Origin: Triatoma infestans
Taxonomy: Eukaryota > Arthropoda > Insecta > Hemiptera > Reduviidae
Direction: 5' to 3'
Assembly: GCA_011037195.1 (NCBI GenBank)
Contig: JAAEAF010006182.1
Span: forward strand, 1-64,000
DNA: 64,000 bases
Both the position numbers and the translations under genes were made by a program. Shown here in pieces: positions 22,363 through 34,534 of this stretch. The notes under the pieces were generated by a model. It was given only the letters and a program-made list of their open reading frames with translations, was not told the origin of the DNA and made no database searches. Each line of letters starts with the position of its first letter. The first letter of the stretch is position 1.

Positions 22363-22672
22363 TTTAAGGGGGCTTTTGAGAGTGGGGAGGAGTTATGTTT
22401 TTCTCTAAAGTGCTATCATAGTTGATTATAAAATTCTATCATCCAAACAAAATTAATTAAGAAATAAATTGATGACCGAAATTCCGAGTTTCAAGAAAAT
22501 TAGTAAACCAGAAATGCGCGTTTACTGAACATTTTTTTTTTTTCTTCAGTTTTCGACGAACTCCAAAGAATTTCATCAAATTTAGTATACAAACTATAAA
22601 ATTTGTCAATCAGAAACTTTTGAAAACTGGAGTAAGAGACAGTTGTATGAATGTATCACACCAAAATTTTTT
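22363..22672 (-). repeat. Repeat H, right part of the split copy
   Basis: TTTAAGGGGGCTTTTGAG, TTTCTCTAAAGTGCTATC, then the terminal block GGAGTAAGAGACAGTTGTATG and TATCACACC. Confidence 0.8.
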
Positions 22673-22679
22673 TTAAAGA

Positions 22680-23215
22680 ATTAACAAGTCTCAAGTCTCA
22701 ACTGTGAAGGATACACAAACATTCACACTAATAGGTCTCACTAATAAATTCGGAATTTCAAAAATTTGACACGAGATGGCAACACATTCTCTTAGAGAAT
22801 TTTTCTCAATAATAAGAGAATCTAGAAAAGAAATGGTAAAGATAAGTATGAAGTTTATTCCTAAGTGATCACGTCGGACCGTCCGTGCTGTAACTATGGA
22901 ATAAAACGAAATAGAAATCAATTATAATTCTAATCCCATATCCAATTGTCCCGAGGATTTAACATTTAAAAAAGGGAAGATCTAATCTCTTAAAATTGGA
23001 TTTTATTAATCCTTAAGAAAAAAATAAATTGAATTAATAAAACAATTTTCAAAAATAATACGAAGGTCACTCAGAAAGCTTTCACTTATGAGAAAAACTG
23101 TTTACACAGTTGAGTGCACTGGCAATTATAAAAAAAACATGTTTGCTACAGTAAATAAATGTTGTAAATAAATTTGCGACTATGGGCACAGTTTTGAAAT
23201 GTATGAATATTACAG
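22680..23215. other. AT-rich spacer
   Basis: Only a faint H-like 3' end (AAATTTGACACGAGATGG, CATTCTCTTAGAG) near 22755-22815; otherwise nothing. Confidence 0.4.
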
Positions 23216-23224
23216 ACCGTATTT

Positions 23225-23420
23225 GTTGTGGTGTGTTGTGGTGGTTGGTTCCGCAGAGCTGGAAAGCATCAGAGACATTTTCCGTGGTAGCCTGCTTCCA
23301 AATTTAGTTTACACACTGACTGGTGTTTGTAACTGTATTTAAAACTAAATTCTTAAACTAGGTCAAGGGTTATGGTCAGTTGGGTGGGAAAACACGTGTT
23401 TGGGGGGAGGGAGATTTACT
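23225..23420 (+). repeat. Foldback repeat M, left arm only, with internal deletion
   Basis: TGGTTGGTTCCGCAGAGC, CATCAGAGACATTTTCCGTG, GTAGCCTGCTTC, then directly CACACTGACTGGTGTT and GGGTGGGAAAACACGTG. Confidence 0.7.
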
Positions 23421-23561
23421 TTACAATTAACTAATCAAAATAAAATATAAAATATATAAAATAAATTTAAAAATTAATTTTTTTTTTATTTACAAATCAT
23501 AATATGGGCCCAGCTCACCAAGAGCTTTACACATAGAGATTAGGGGTAAAAATATGTTATT

Positions 23562-25747
23562 TCATAAATCTTGGTAGAGTCGCGGTTTCAGTCTTCTAGA
23601 TTGAGTAGGTTCCCCTATGTTGTAGTGGGACGTTGAGGATAATGTGTGAAGTGTGAGGAAGAAGTTGTCTGTTAATTTAGTCATGTGTGTGTGAATATCT
23701 GTAATGTCTAGTTCTCTGTGTATTTGTGTGTTTCTGGTGAACCAAGGGGCTCTTAAAGCAATTCGGAGTACTTTGTTTTGAAATGTCTGAAGTCGTTTCG
23801 TCAGTGTGTTGCTGGCAGTTATCCAGACTGGGCAAGCGTATGTCAACAGAGTTCTGAGAAGCGTCTTATAAAGAAGTACTGTACAGGAGTGTTTGAGTGG
23901 TGTGTTTCTGTTTATAAGTGGATATAACTGTTTCAGTCGGCTGTATGCTTGTTGTAGTTGTTGTTAATGTGTAGTCTCCAGGTGAGTCTGGTGTCAAGGA
24001 TTACACCAAGATAGCGCACTCCTTGGTCCTTCGGTTTCCAGGGTATTTCCTGGTGGTTTAGTTTTAGTCGCCAAAGATCTTCATTTTGAAATCTCCTAAG
24101 AGAAAAAACTTTTGCTTCTGTTTTAGTGATGTTGAGACGTAGCTTCCATTTTTGGAACCATTTTATAATGATGTCTATAGTTGTTTGTAAGTCAGTGATG
24201 CTTTGGTCAATGTTGTCGTTAGTTGAGGCTATCATTGTGTCATCTGCGTATGTGGCTAAAGTAGCTGAAGTCGGTTCAGGTATGTCCGAACAGTAAAGGT
24301 TAAAGAGTATAGGACTGATGATTGCACCTTGCGGTAGTCCCGCGAGAATTTGGCGTCTAGTACTATATGTGTTGTTGACTCTTACCTGAAATGTTCTGTC
24401 CCTTAAAAAGGATCCTATGATTTGAGTAATGTAGTCAGGTGCGTTTGTGTGTCTGAGTTTGTAGAGTAGTCCTGAGTGCCAAACTGTGTCGAACGCAGCG
24501 GCTACGTCTAGAAATATCGCTGCAGTATGTTTTCTTTTTTCAAAATTGTGTACTATGTATTCTGTAATTCTCTTAATTCGATGTACTGGTGAATGTTTTG
24601 GTCTGAATCCGAATTGATGCGGTGGAATTGCGTTTGTGTCAGTCAGATGTTTTAACAGTCGTCTATAGATTATTTTCTCAAATATTTTTGAGAGAGAGTT
24701 TAGAAGGCTAATTGGTCGATAGCTCGGCTAAGCGGGTCGTTTTAGAAGGCTAATCGGGTCGTTTTTTGGTTTACCGGCTTTGTGGAATACAACTATTATT
24801 GCATTCTTCCATTTTTTAGGAAATTAACCCATTCGGAAACATGCATTAAAGATTGAGGTTAAGAAAGCGACACCTTTCGGAGGTAGATTTTGGGTAGAAT
24901 TGTGTACAGCTGTGTGAATTATCTGTGTTAGTAGGTCTAGCGATGTGTCGATATCGTCAGCGGTTCCGAAATGTTTGGGTATAGTCAGAAGTTTGGTAAA
25001 ATCATGTCTAAATGTTTCCCATTCTATCTTTCCAGTTATTAGTTTTGGCAGTGGTTCACTGCGCTGTAGGTGTGAGTGAAACCTGCATAATACTGGAAGA
25101 TGGTCAGAGTCTAATTCACTTAGTGAATCCATATATATTGGAATATTAATGTTGTGTAACAGTGCGGTGTCCAGTATGTCAGGTTGATGACTGCGTGCAG
25201 AAGGGTAGAATGTTGGTTCTTCGGGAGCTGAGATTAGTATGTTAAGGTTGTCTGTTGCTGTCAGTAGCCTGGTACCGTTGTTATTAGTCGTTCGACATCC
25301 CCAGTATGTGTGTTTGCTATTAAGGTCGCCTAGTAGTAATGTGCTGTTTTGTGTGAAAATTCTTTGGAGGTCTTCTTGTAATAGTCTAGAGTTAGGTTTC
25401 AAGTATGCAGATATAATAATTAGTGGTCCAGTGTCTGTGCTAACTTGGATAGCTACTGCCTCGAGGTTCTCCAGTAGAGGTAGAAGAAATTCATGATGTT
25501 TAATGGTCCTTTTCACGCAGAGAGCGACTCCACCTGAGGCTACACGTGACTGTCTGTCAGTGCGGTAAGTGGTGTAACCTGATAGTTTAAGTCGGTCAGT
25601 GCTAGTGAGATGTGTTTCAGTGATACATCCTATGTCTATGTTGTATCTAGTGAGGAAGTCGTAGAATATAGAGGTTCGTTTTTTTATTCCGTTGGCATTC
25701 CAGTTTACCAGTGATAAGTTATGTGTAGAGAGCAGTCTAAGGTTCAT
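23562..25747 (-). pseudogene. Jockey-like ORF2: APE-type endonuclease and reverse transcriptase
   Basis: The first 300 codons are an apurinic-type endonuclease: VNWNANG, ITETHL, LLLGDLNSKHTYWG and ELDSDHLPVL contain its catalytic residues. The reverse transcriptase follows with FPKKWKNAIIVVFHKAGKP, AGLPQGAIISPILFNLY and the catalytic TYADDT at about 24240, then the thumb (GVRYLGVILDTRLTW) and LTYACPVW. Damage: a TAA at 24824-24826 where a Tyr codon would fit; a duplicated 20-odd-bp stretch (GACCCG...TAGCCTTCTAAA) at about 24715-24755; and a frameshift near 23955. The endonuclease runs from NLPPK straight into GVAFLTSIFNACF, so the usual linker and the first RT blocks are missing, probably an internal deletion at about 24885. 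Total about 730 codons, short for this family. Confidence 0.9.
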
Positions 25748-27210
25748 GGTTAGGAAATAGAACAGTCTGAATCAAGTCAGTAAGTAACTGTCTTAGGAGA
25801 GGTATTAAAGGAGTGATTGCAGGAGGAGGTCTTTTATAAGAGTGATTACAGGAGTATTAGAATCTGAAGAGATGTTGGTGGAGTCTTGTTGGGTCGGCTT
25901 GCTTATTTTTCTTCTTTGGGTCCAGTATTTAGGTACTGAATCGGGGGGATTATTTACCTTCAGATCCTGTTTAGTTCGTGCGGCTTGCTGAGTGTTCATT
26001 CTGGATGGACTGTCATGAAAGAGAGTCTTATTTTCAGTTACGTTATGTCTTGCATGGCGTGTTTTTTTCTTATCGATTAAATTAGTTAATGTTTCACATC
26101 GGCTGTAGCTGGCAACATGATCTCCATTCCAGTTAATACATTAGGAGTATGGAGCTGGCGGTGTGGGCAGACTGAGAAGTGGTGTTCGCCTGCGCATTTC
26201 ACGCACTTAGGATCAAGCCGGTAGTAATTATTTGTGTATCCAAATTGCTGGCAGTTAGTGCATTGTGGAATGAGGCTGGATTTCTTTCTGGGTTCTACAC
26301 TAATTACTGAATAGTAAAGACGTGTTAGCTGGAATATGGCTTTTCCTCGATCGTTATTTTCTAAAACGACTGCACATAAAGGCGTTGGAACAGGTGGTTC
26401 GTACTTTTTATTTAATAATCGGGTTACAGAGATAACTAGATAATTTTCTTGCAGTTCTTCAAGTATTTCCTGGTCTTGGACTGAATATGGGATGCCTCTT
26501 ATAACGACCGATAATTTCCTATCCTCGGGATTTAAGAATGTAAAATACTTAGTGCTATTGTCATCATAAAATTTTGTTAGTTTCCTAAAATCTTCTGAAT
26601 TTTTAACCATTATTTTTAATTTATTTTTGCAGAGTTGAGTTTCGAAAGATGAGCCAATGGTGTTTTTAATTTCTTGAATAACTGTCTGATAATTATCTGT
26701 ACCGATTCTAAATATTGGTGGTATTTTTGTTGATTTATTTGTTGCACTATTAGTTTGCTGTTCGTTTAGTTCTAGGTCGGATAAGGGTGCGAATTTATTA
26801 TGGGTTGGAATTTGTGGTAGGTTATTAACATATGGTTTTTTATTGTTAGTAGGTAATGTTATTTGGTCGACCTGCAGTTTTTCTTTTTCTAATGAGGTTA
26901 GCCTTGGAATACTTTTTGAATTTAATTTCGAAATACATGATAACTGTTCGATTTTGGGTTTTTTGAGAACTATAGGAGGAGTGTACTCACTTTCTTTAAT
27001 ATTTTCTTGATAATCTTCCAAAGCTTCTTGTGCCCAATTTGTTACAGCTTCTTCTTTCCTGTTGCTCATTTTAGCGAATGAGCAGGGTGTTTTCTTTCTT
27101 GTCCCTTTTTCAAGGACCGTTTGTTTTGCTATTGTTTTAATTTTCACTTCTATAGAGATTAAGCGATTTTTATAATTAAGTTTTTTATTATTACGCATTC
27201 CACTCAACAT
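25737..27210 (-). pseudogene. Jockey-like ORF1 (Gag-like RNA-binding protein)
   Basis: The main frame (27210-26086, 374 codons) has a charged N-terminal half, an RNA-recognition-like middle (LSVVIRGIPYSVQDQEIL), then zinc knuckles CTNCQQFGYTNNYYRLDPKC and CVKCAGEHHFSVC. This is the PRE_C2HC plus CCHC arrangement of Jockey ORF1 proteins, which package the element RNA. A frameshift at about 26138 moves the third knuckle (CINWNGDHVASYSRC, second Cys changed to Trp) into another frame. The tail continues through MNTQQAARTKQDLK, and a further shift near 25810 leads to PLIPLLRQLLTDLIQ and the ORF1 stop at 25737-25739, overlapping the ORF2 start. Hence dead by at least two frameshifts. Confidence 0.88.
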
Positions 27211-27482
27211 ATCACCTTTTTACACAACATTCACATACATCATACATCATCCAAATACGCACATATACTTTTCTTTTTTTTAAATATATGTGTATAAAAC
27301 TAGCAGATTTAAAACTAACCTAAAACTAAAAATCTGTGTAAGAACTATTTGGTGCATATATAATGTTTGTACTGGTAATTGCGTTTCTGTTGCTATTGTG
27401 GGAAGAGTTGATACAGACTGAATTATTTTTTTTATAGAAACAACTATTTTACTTGAAAATACACAATTAATTTACTAAAATT

Positions 27483-27790
27483 GTTGTGGCAATTGCTTCC
27501 TTAGAGCTGGAAAGCATAAGAAACATTTTCCGAGGTAGCCTGCTTCATTTTGTGGCCATCGACAGGTTTCGGTCGTTCGCCCATCTTTAGGATGCATTTG
27601 TCAGACAGTGTGATAAACACAGACTTGCACAGAGCAAATTCAGTTTTATACACTCCGTGAATTTGCTCTGTGCAAGTCTGTGTTTATCACATTGTCTGAC
27701 AAACGCATCCTGAAGAATGGCGAACGACCGAAACTGGTCGAAGACCCTCAAAATGAAGCAGGCTACCACGGAAAATGTCTTTGACAATTT
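27483..27790. repeat. Foldback repeat M, compact near-perfect hairpin
   Basis: Left arm (GAGCTGGAAAGCATAAGAAAC, GTAGCCTGCTTCATTTTG, TTGTCAGACAGTGTGATAA, GACTTGCACAGAGC) and right arm (GCTCTGTGCAAGTC, TTATCACATTGTCTGACAA, AAAATGAAGCAGGCTACC) are reverse complements, separated by only about 15 bp. Confidence 0.85.
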
Positions 27791-27799
27791 ACAAAAAAC

Positions 27800-28545
27800 T
27801 TGAATTAGTACACAAAATTACAATTAAGATGAAATCTACGAGTAAGTAGGATATATTGCTAACATTGGTTGCTATGACAGATAAAAATAACCAAATGTTA
27901 TCAAACATTGCGGACCCATCCACATATTTAGCAATAAAGTGGATTATTGGTACAAGAAATCCAAGAGGAGGATTTTGTTGCTAGTTTTGTTGTCTTGAAG
28001 CATAATCTTAGCTACGTTTAACAATCGATAAGACTATTAGCAAAAATATTGATACATGTACGTATTTACACAAAAATAACTGGGAAAATTCATAAAAACA
28101 ATAAAGATCGACTGATTAATTTCAGCAAAATCAGCGCTAGAAGATAAAACTTATCGTGTATTTTCTTTCTACTGGGCAAATCCTTTGAATACGTACTTTC
28201 TAGCAGAAGGCTCTGTGTTCAGCAGACCGATGTGAAAATAATTGGAAGCAATCCAAGAAATACAGGATAATGAGAAATGAAAGATTAAGATGCTTTTCGT
28301 AATTAAGTAAAGGCTTTAATTAGAGACTAAGTTTGGTAGAGGAAAACTTTAGAAAATGAAAGAAAAAGAAAAAAATCTTAATTTATTATAAATCTACACT
28401 GAGGATTAACGTTCCAGAGCGCCACTTTTTTTTTTCTTTTTTTTTAAAAAATTAACAGAGCGGTTTATGATTATTATTTCCTCTGAGCTTTAAAAAGGAA
28501 ATATTACGTTCCTATCAAATTTTCCAAAATGAGTATTCACCAGAA
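27800..28545. other. Spacer with a scrap of repeat Y
   Basis: About 27885-27945 matches Y (CAAACATTGCGGACCCATC). Nothing else recognised. Confidence 0.45.
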
Positions 28546-28900
28546 ACTTGTGTGTGTGTATGTGTGTGTGTGTGTATGTGTGTGTGTGTGTGTGTGTGAA
28601 CCAAATGTCTCAAAGAAATTCAAACTTAGTATGCCATTTAGATACTACAACCGCATCGAACACGAAGTTTCTGGCACAATACTTCAACCGGAAGTGTAAC
28701 TTTACAAAAAAAAATTTCCCCTCAGTTTTTCACGATTTTCTCAAAAATGGTCTAACGATTTTCTTTTAAACTTTGGTATATTATCTACTTTTATTTGAAA
28801 AATTTCTTGGATAAATTAATTTTTTGGGTGGGTGGGGAGTTCCTGGGAGGAACAGTAAAGTTTTCCACTAAAGTGGTTTTCAAATCGTCAAGCTTTAAAA
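28545..28900 (-). repeat. Divergent repeat H copy
   Basis: TGTCTCAAAGAAATTCAAAC, ATGCCATTTAGATAC, CAACCGGAAGTGTAACTTTAC and TTTTCTCAAAAATGG keep the H order with many changes. Confidence 0.65.
28549..28599. repeat. (GT)n microsatellite at the head of an H remnant
   Basis: Interrupted GT repeats, the same position relative to H as in other copies. Confidence 0.85.
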
Positions 28901-29606
28901 TTATAATGAGATGTTTGTATGGAGATGGCGAAAGGAGTTTGCGTATTTCTGTTTCGAGTATCACTGGTGCCCTTCTTCAGAATTGCTTTGCAAATTTTAT
29001 TTATTTATAAGGAAAAGGTACACTATTTTACAGTATTGTAGTGAAGAAAAAGTGCATAGATTTATGAGGGGCTCTGGTCTGTCTCCCTCTTTTTCTGCCT
29101 CTTTGAAGATCCCTCTCCAGCCAGCCACTTCAGTTTGATAGTATTTACATACAAAGGATCACGAGCACTTTTAGAATGACTCTGAAACTCTTTAGCTTTG
29201 TCCTTTATATTGCCTCTATCTTTATCCGAATCGTCTATTTCTGAGGGAGTTGTTGAGGCTATACTTCGTCGGTCTTCCTGTTCCATAGTTCTCAGTTGCA
29301 TTAGTGTAAGTAACTCACCATCAATTATAAGTTTGCCCTTCCTTAAAGAGGCAGTACACTCTTCTGTCTAGCATTAAATAAGTAAGGGAGCAGCTCTTTT
29401 CTGGTGTTTCGAACTTCCTTACAATAATCATGTGAAATACTAATTTTAGTTCCTTTCAATTGTTTTAATTGGCTCAATACTTCCATCCTTTTACGATATG
29501 AAATAAATTTCACAAGAATGGGCCGAGGGCGATCGCTAGATGACGATAATCGTCCTAGGCGAATTATAATAGAGTTGATGTAGAGAGAAATTGAGTTTGA
29601 TTGATA

Positions 29607-30508
29607 ATAATAATAATATACTTTATTCAAAAATACAAAAAACAATCAAATATACAACTGTTAATAAAACAAAAGTATATACGGCTTGGATAAGTATCCG
29701 TCAGCCGGAGGTTGATGCGATCAATTTTCAGCTTCAAAAGTAAAAATACAAAAGGCGACTAAGAAAAATTAATATAAAATAGAAGAAATTAATTTCTTTC
29801 TTGGTTTCGATGTAAATATAATTGAGTAGAACATGGAAAGAATGATATAATTATACAAGATTGAGAAGCAGAACGAGATATGTACTAAACATTATAAAAA
29901 TAAACAAACTGCAATGGTACTCTTTTTGTTGCAATTAATCTGTCTAAAAATTGAACTCTTGAACCAATTCATATCTATAAAACCATGCAGTGCGTACGTA
30001 TTTAATTAATCCCTTACAATTCAGTGAATTCAGAAGGCACCTAAGAGACTGTAGCGAAAGAGACCTCATACCTAAGTAGAGCAAGCGAAACTCCGCTAAT
30101 ATAGGACATTCTGCAAGAAAGTGCACTATATCCTCTTCGGCTCTACGATTACGCAGTGAACAGAGTTCTATCTCTCGCTCAGCCCAGGGTGTAAAATTCA
30201 AAAATAATAATTCCCCTCTCATTTTAAATAACCATCGCAAATCGTTCAGCGACAAGTGCTTAGAAGGACAGTCCGCATCAAATGAAAAAATTCTTACACT
30301 CAGGTCTAATTTCTTATAGAATAGAAATCGTGAAGATTGTTCTGCACGCATCACACACTCATCTCTATACGCTAATCTGATTTTATCTAATAGAACCGAC
30401 AATTGACGTTCAAGTAACATTACATTATTCGCAGAGAATTCCAATTCGCAATTATATTTCTGCGCCAAATCAACCCATTTCTCAAACCAGAAAGTTCTGC
30501 GCCTGATG
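29607..30508 (-). pseudogene. LINE ORF2 C terminus with ATT-repeat tail, inserted in another LINE
   Basis: The frame 30468-29944 (174 codons, extending upstream to about 30508 as RRRTFWFEKWVDLA) ends with a conserved LINE tail: SLRNRRAEEDIVHFLAECP, then LAEFRLLYLGM. After the stop, a 3' UTR of about 300 bp ends GAATAAAGTATATTATTATT with an ATT repeat in place of poly(A). It is 5'-truncated. The insertion point lies inside the ORF1 gene described at 29062-31188. Confidence 0.75.
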
Positions 30509-30514
30509 ATTAAT

Positions 30515-30799
30515 TAGACGAGATATGAAGACACTGTTGTAATTTAGCTATAAGTTTACACAAACTGCACTGGACTTGTAATGATTTTAAAGAATAAAGG
30601 GTTAGAGTAGAGATATGACACGCTGCGATGTATGGTTGAATCTGATAGATAGATAGATAGATAGATAGATACCCCTTTAGGTAGATTCTCACTGGCATAT
30701 ATACAGGTTCTCCTACTCTAGCCTGCTTAAGTCAGAGAGTACCAGAGAGGGCCTGTTTTGTCTCTCATTAATCTCTTATTTCTCTCTCTTGCCATTACA
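30515..30799 (-). mobile_element. Solo LTR of the TRIM family
   Basis: Minus strand from 30799: TGTAATGGCAAGAGAG, then ACTCTCTGACTTAAGCAGGC, GTATATATGCCAGTGAGA, a GATA repeat, and CGTGTCATATC. It matches the 3' LTR of the element at 6296-6890 but carries an expanded (GATA)n run at about 30648-30672. Confidence 0.7.
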
Positions 30800-31194
30800 A
30801 GAATAATTCTACTTATATGATTTATAAATCAATGTTTGCTTATAATGTTATTAAAGATATGTGCAACACTATTTTCTAGTTCAACCAGAGATTCATCTTG
30901 TTTATCTTTCTATTCTTGTCTATCTATCTATTCTTATATAAAATTAATTTATTTTCCTTGTTAAGTTTATGTAAATTATTGATAAAGTTATTAAAGTTTT
31001 TTATTTTTAATTCAACTTCAGATTGTTTTATTTCTACATGATCAATCTTTTTCTTAAAGTTCTCTAATTGCGACTGATAGTTAGTAATTTTAATATCTAA
31101 ATTCGTTACTTGGATACACATTCTCCCAAATAATGTCTAATTTTACTTCGTTTAATTTATCTAAAATTTCTTGAAAATGTTCACTCATAATTGA

Positions 31195-31825
31195 AGTAGA
31201 AAAAATTAGTTATAAAATATTGAATTTAATTTAATATATTAGCACGTTATTCAAAGTATTAATATGAAATTATTTGATTATAAAATAAAAAAAAATGTAT
31301 GTTATTTTCTTTCAGTCGGACAAATACTTTTCACCCACTTCTATAACGAAGTACAGTTGAATACAGATGTAGACAAGCTAGTGGCCCGTACGCATGAAAT
31401 AGTACAATAGGAGTAGACCTTATCAGCTTTTACAAATGGCTAATATTAATTGACTTACTTATTCCATAATTTCTCGAAATCTAGTCGTTGAATTATTTTA
31501 AGTTTTTTCTATGACTTTTGCAACACTATATACTAACTGTCCGCCAAAAATTATTGTTTACAAATAAATAAATTAACAGAACAGTAAGTTCATAAGATAG
31601 TAAAAATAAGAAATTATAACACAGAAGTGACAGTTAATTAAATGAAATGATTTTAACAATAATAGAAAATAAAAAAGATTAAAATACCTTTCGGGTAGGA
31701 GAGGAGTGTATGTTGAGAAGGTTCGAGATTGAAATGAAAAGTATTTTTAAATTTAAATTAAAAAAAAAAAAGAATCTGTTAAAAGGAGGAAGGGATAAGA
31801 ATAATGTTTATTGTGAAGCGCGGCA
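31195..31825. other. AT-rich spacer
   Basis: No coding region or shared repeat seen. Confidence 0.4.
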
Positions 31826-31829
31826 ATTT

Positions 31830-32315
31830 CCAATTTGGAAGAACAAATTTTTCTTCCAAAGGAATCGGATGAATTTCTTCCAAAGAACTTTTTCTCTAAA
31901 GTATTATTGCAATTCAATATATGATTCTACCATCTATAAAATAGAAATATAGATTAGACCAATTTTGAAGCCAAATTTGAAGAAACTCGGAAAACCGAAA
32001 GTGCGTTTTTACAGAACAATTTTTTGAGTTTTTTTGGGGGGGAATTTTCTTGAAAACAGCTCAACGCTAAAGATATAAACCTATCAAATAAATTGAGGGT
32101 TTTTGGGGAGGACTATCAGTTATGTTTAAATTTAAAAAGCCACAAGTTGGGCGCCTTTATTAGTTGATGCAGACGGCTTCCACATTGTCCACTCAAGTAT
32201 ATTTCTATAAACCCCTATCACCTTTTATTTATTTCATGGCCAGCTCTACTAAACGTTTGCGGTAAATAGCGGTAAGAGATAGTAGTGTGAGTGTTTCACA
32301 CCAGGTTTTTTAATA
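31830..32315 (-). repeat. Divergent repeat H copy ending in its 5' terminus
   Basis: CCGAAAGTGCGTTTTTAC, TTTTCTTGAAAACAGCTC and the terminal block GTAAGAGATAGTAGTG followed by TGAGTGTTTCACACCAGG. Confidence 0.65.
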
Positions 32316-32319
32316 GACA

Positions 32320-33610
32320 TTCAAAAACCACATATTGGAAACGGCCTTTCCATTTTATTGTAATTACACACTAAACATTGCCTCCATATTTGTGATTCTT
32401 CAGAAATAATCAAGCAGTTTACATTGGAGAAACTTTTAACAGCCAATTTTTTTTCAATTAACTTCGTGCTTAATGATAGAATTTATGAACTGTTTAGGCT
32501 ATTATTAATTAGCGATAATAATTCGTTTGAATAAGTTTTTTCAATAGTCTAATATTGTATTTATAATTTATTCTTTTTAATTTGAAGGCTCGTAGATTTT
32601 AGAGCATTAGTCTCCCAAAACTGGATCATTTCATCAATGATTCTGAGCAACGATTTTGATCTTTCCCCAATCCTTCAAATCCCCCCAAAATATTTTCGAT
32701 CCATTTTAAATCGGCCTCTCTCCACTCATTCATCAGAAGCTTTCCTGTAACAAAGATATCTCCTGCAGTTTGCCGGGCTCCAACCATAGCATATGCCGAT
32801 TCCATCGTCTGCTGGCTTTCTTTAGCCTGATTTTACGTCCAATATAGGTCTTATTCTTGCCTATTTTGAGTTTTTGCCTTCTTGTAAGAGGTGCAATATT
32901 CTGCCGTGTGTGGAATAATAGATAACCAGTCGACTTCAAGACTATTAAAATATATAAAGTTAAAAATTAAAGCAAATAAAAAAAAAATTAAAAAAATAAA
33001 AAACAGACAAAGTATGACTAATATTACTTTTTTAAGATAAGGTAGACAAAGAATAATTTCTTTGTTTTTATGCCACATTAACGACAAATATTTAAACTGT
33101 CTAAACGAATGATGGGTGACAGTCTAATCTCGGTTGCACACACTGAGATCAGTCGATCATTTTAACTCTCTTATACACAGGCTTTTACATTTGAATAAAA
33201 CAGACATAAAGAACTTTTAGTAAGCAATGACGTTGCAATGTTGAAAGGTAATTTCACTGCTATAATTCGGAAGTAAAGAAAAAAGAAAAGATGTCTCATT
33301 TTCTATGGTAATCTTGCTATATTAAAATGATGATTTATTCTTGGAATAAAAAAAAAATGGATTACAGGCAATATCAGTATTTTACTTCAGCATATATTAT
33401 AAGATTTTATGAAGAATTTGAAAATTATACATAGAATACAATGTTCGAGTAATAAAAAAATTTCATAGGGTGTTACGATTTAATACTTTTATGCATTATA
33501 TAGTTGTATTAGATGTTAATATGATGCAAAAAAATAAATTAAAAATTAATAATCACTATTCGATTAGATTTGATACGTAAATTGCGTAAATTGGTGATGA
33601 AATTGCGAAT
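32320..33610. other. Unassigned AT-rich region
   Basis: Minus-strand frames around 32733-33087 (HTRQNIAPLTRRQKLKIGKN, SRRWNRHMLWLEPG) are not random-looking but match no family I know. They may be part of an unrecognised element. Confidence 0.35.
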
Positions 33611-33615
33611 AGTTC

Positions 33616-34261
33616 TGTAATGGAATCGTTTAATGTGATTCCTGATGTAGTAGATGTCTTGAAGAAGGCGAAAGTTAGTTGAGAGATTTTGGAAGTTAGT
33701 GCATCGAATTATTAATACGGATTTTATAAAAATAAACTGTATTTTAACAATAATTTTAACGTATAAATGGTAACTAATAACTAGCAAAATACTTAGGAAT
33801 AAATAGAAGATAAATAAGTAATAAATTAGAATGATAAATAAATGAACTAAGATGCACTACTAAAAGATAATAAATTTAAATGAAACTGAGTATAGTCGCG
33901 TAAACTGCTGCTCGTGTATATGGACGTGCTCGTATCGTCGTATAAGATATAATGATCCTCTCGTTGTTTATGATAGAGTTTATATTTCGGTGTTGGCCAC
34001 ACTCACACCAAGACATCTGTCCTAGTGTGCGACCTTCGTAGTTTGCTGACCTTATTTAGGTCAGTGGCCAACCTTATCGGTGCTTGCTTTGACGTAAAGT
34101 ATTGAAAAGGGCTTTATTGTTTGTTTGGCCGGCATTATCTTGAAGACGGCCGCCTGCTAGGTCGCTGGTTATAAATTGCTCTTTTATTACTGCCATCCTT
34201 TGTTAAGATAGCAGCTGGCTGGAACCACTTTGATATTGGTATGACATTCCATGTCATTACA
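33616..34261 (-). mobile_element. Solo LTR (family B), 646 bp, with 4-bp target duplication
   Basis: On the minus strand it begins TGTAATGACATGG at 34261 and ends GATTCCATTACA at 33616. GTTC flanks both sides (33612-33615 and 34262-34265). The body shares CAAAGTGGTTCC, CCGGCCAAACAAACAA and the LTR end with 16890-17586 in opposite orientation. Confidence 0.85.
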
Positions 34262-34534
34262 GTTCTATAATGGGTGTGAAAAGGAGAGAAAATTGGTTTT
34301 AGAGAAATAATCAGAAAATAAAAGCTAAACACTGTATAATCAATGAACTCACAAACTGCAAGGACTTTACAAGTAACTGGAATCTCGGTATACGACCTTA
34401 ATCAGTTCCTGATGTCTGAACTTATACCGAATAGCACGTGTACCAAACCAACCTTTCCAAAGAGAAGTAGTGTAAAAATGATTAATTCGCTCTCGTGTAA
34501 AAAAAAAACTCCTTTTGTTATGCTATATATACTC

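Larger units (their letters stand above)
23477..27240 (-). mobile_element. Jockey-like non-LTR retrotransposon, nearly full length, inactive
   Basis: The minus-strand order is ORF1 (Gag-like, 27210-25737), ORF2 (endonuclease and reverse transcriptase, 25747-23562), a short 3' UTR, then an A tract (plus-strand T run 23477-23487). ORF1 and ORF2 overlap by 11 nt in the sequence CCATGAACCTTAG, an arrangement known in Jockey-type elements. The 5' end is approximate (about 27240). Lesions in both ORFs are described in their own entries. Confidence 0.9.
29062..31188 (-). pseudogene. LINE ORF1 split by two later insertions
   Basis: The N terminus at 31188 reads MSEHFQEILDKLNEVKLDI. After a frameshift comes a coiled-coil segment (TNYQSQLENFKKKIDHVEIK ... 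KENKLILY) and ESLVELENSVAHIFNNII. The coding then stops at a solo LTR (to 30515) and a LINE tail (29607-30508), and resumes at about 29600 with INSIIIRLGR, RPRPILVKFISYRKRMEVL, GTKISISHDY and RKELLPYLFNARQ. A further frameshift near 29345 leads to RKGKLIIDGELLTL and a charged tail. This layout (coiled coil, then RRM-like RPRPILVKF domain) is that of L1-type ORF1 RNA-binding proteins in many arthropod LINEs. Confidence 0.75.

Noticed and set aside
27587..27787. Frame of 66 codons in the foldback.
   Set aside because: It spans the hairpin of an M element, and the peptide is a translation of the arms.
32733..33087. Lys/Arg-rich minus-strand frames that look non-random.
   Set aside because: No family recognised and no continuation in neighbouring frames; listed only as an unassigned region.
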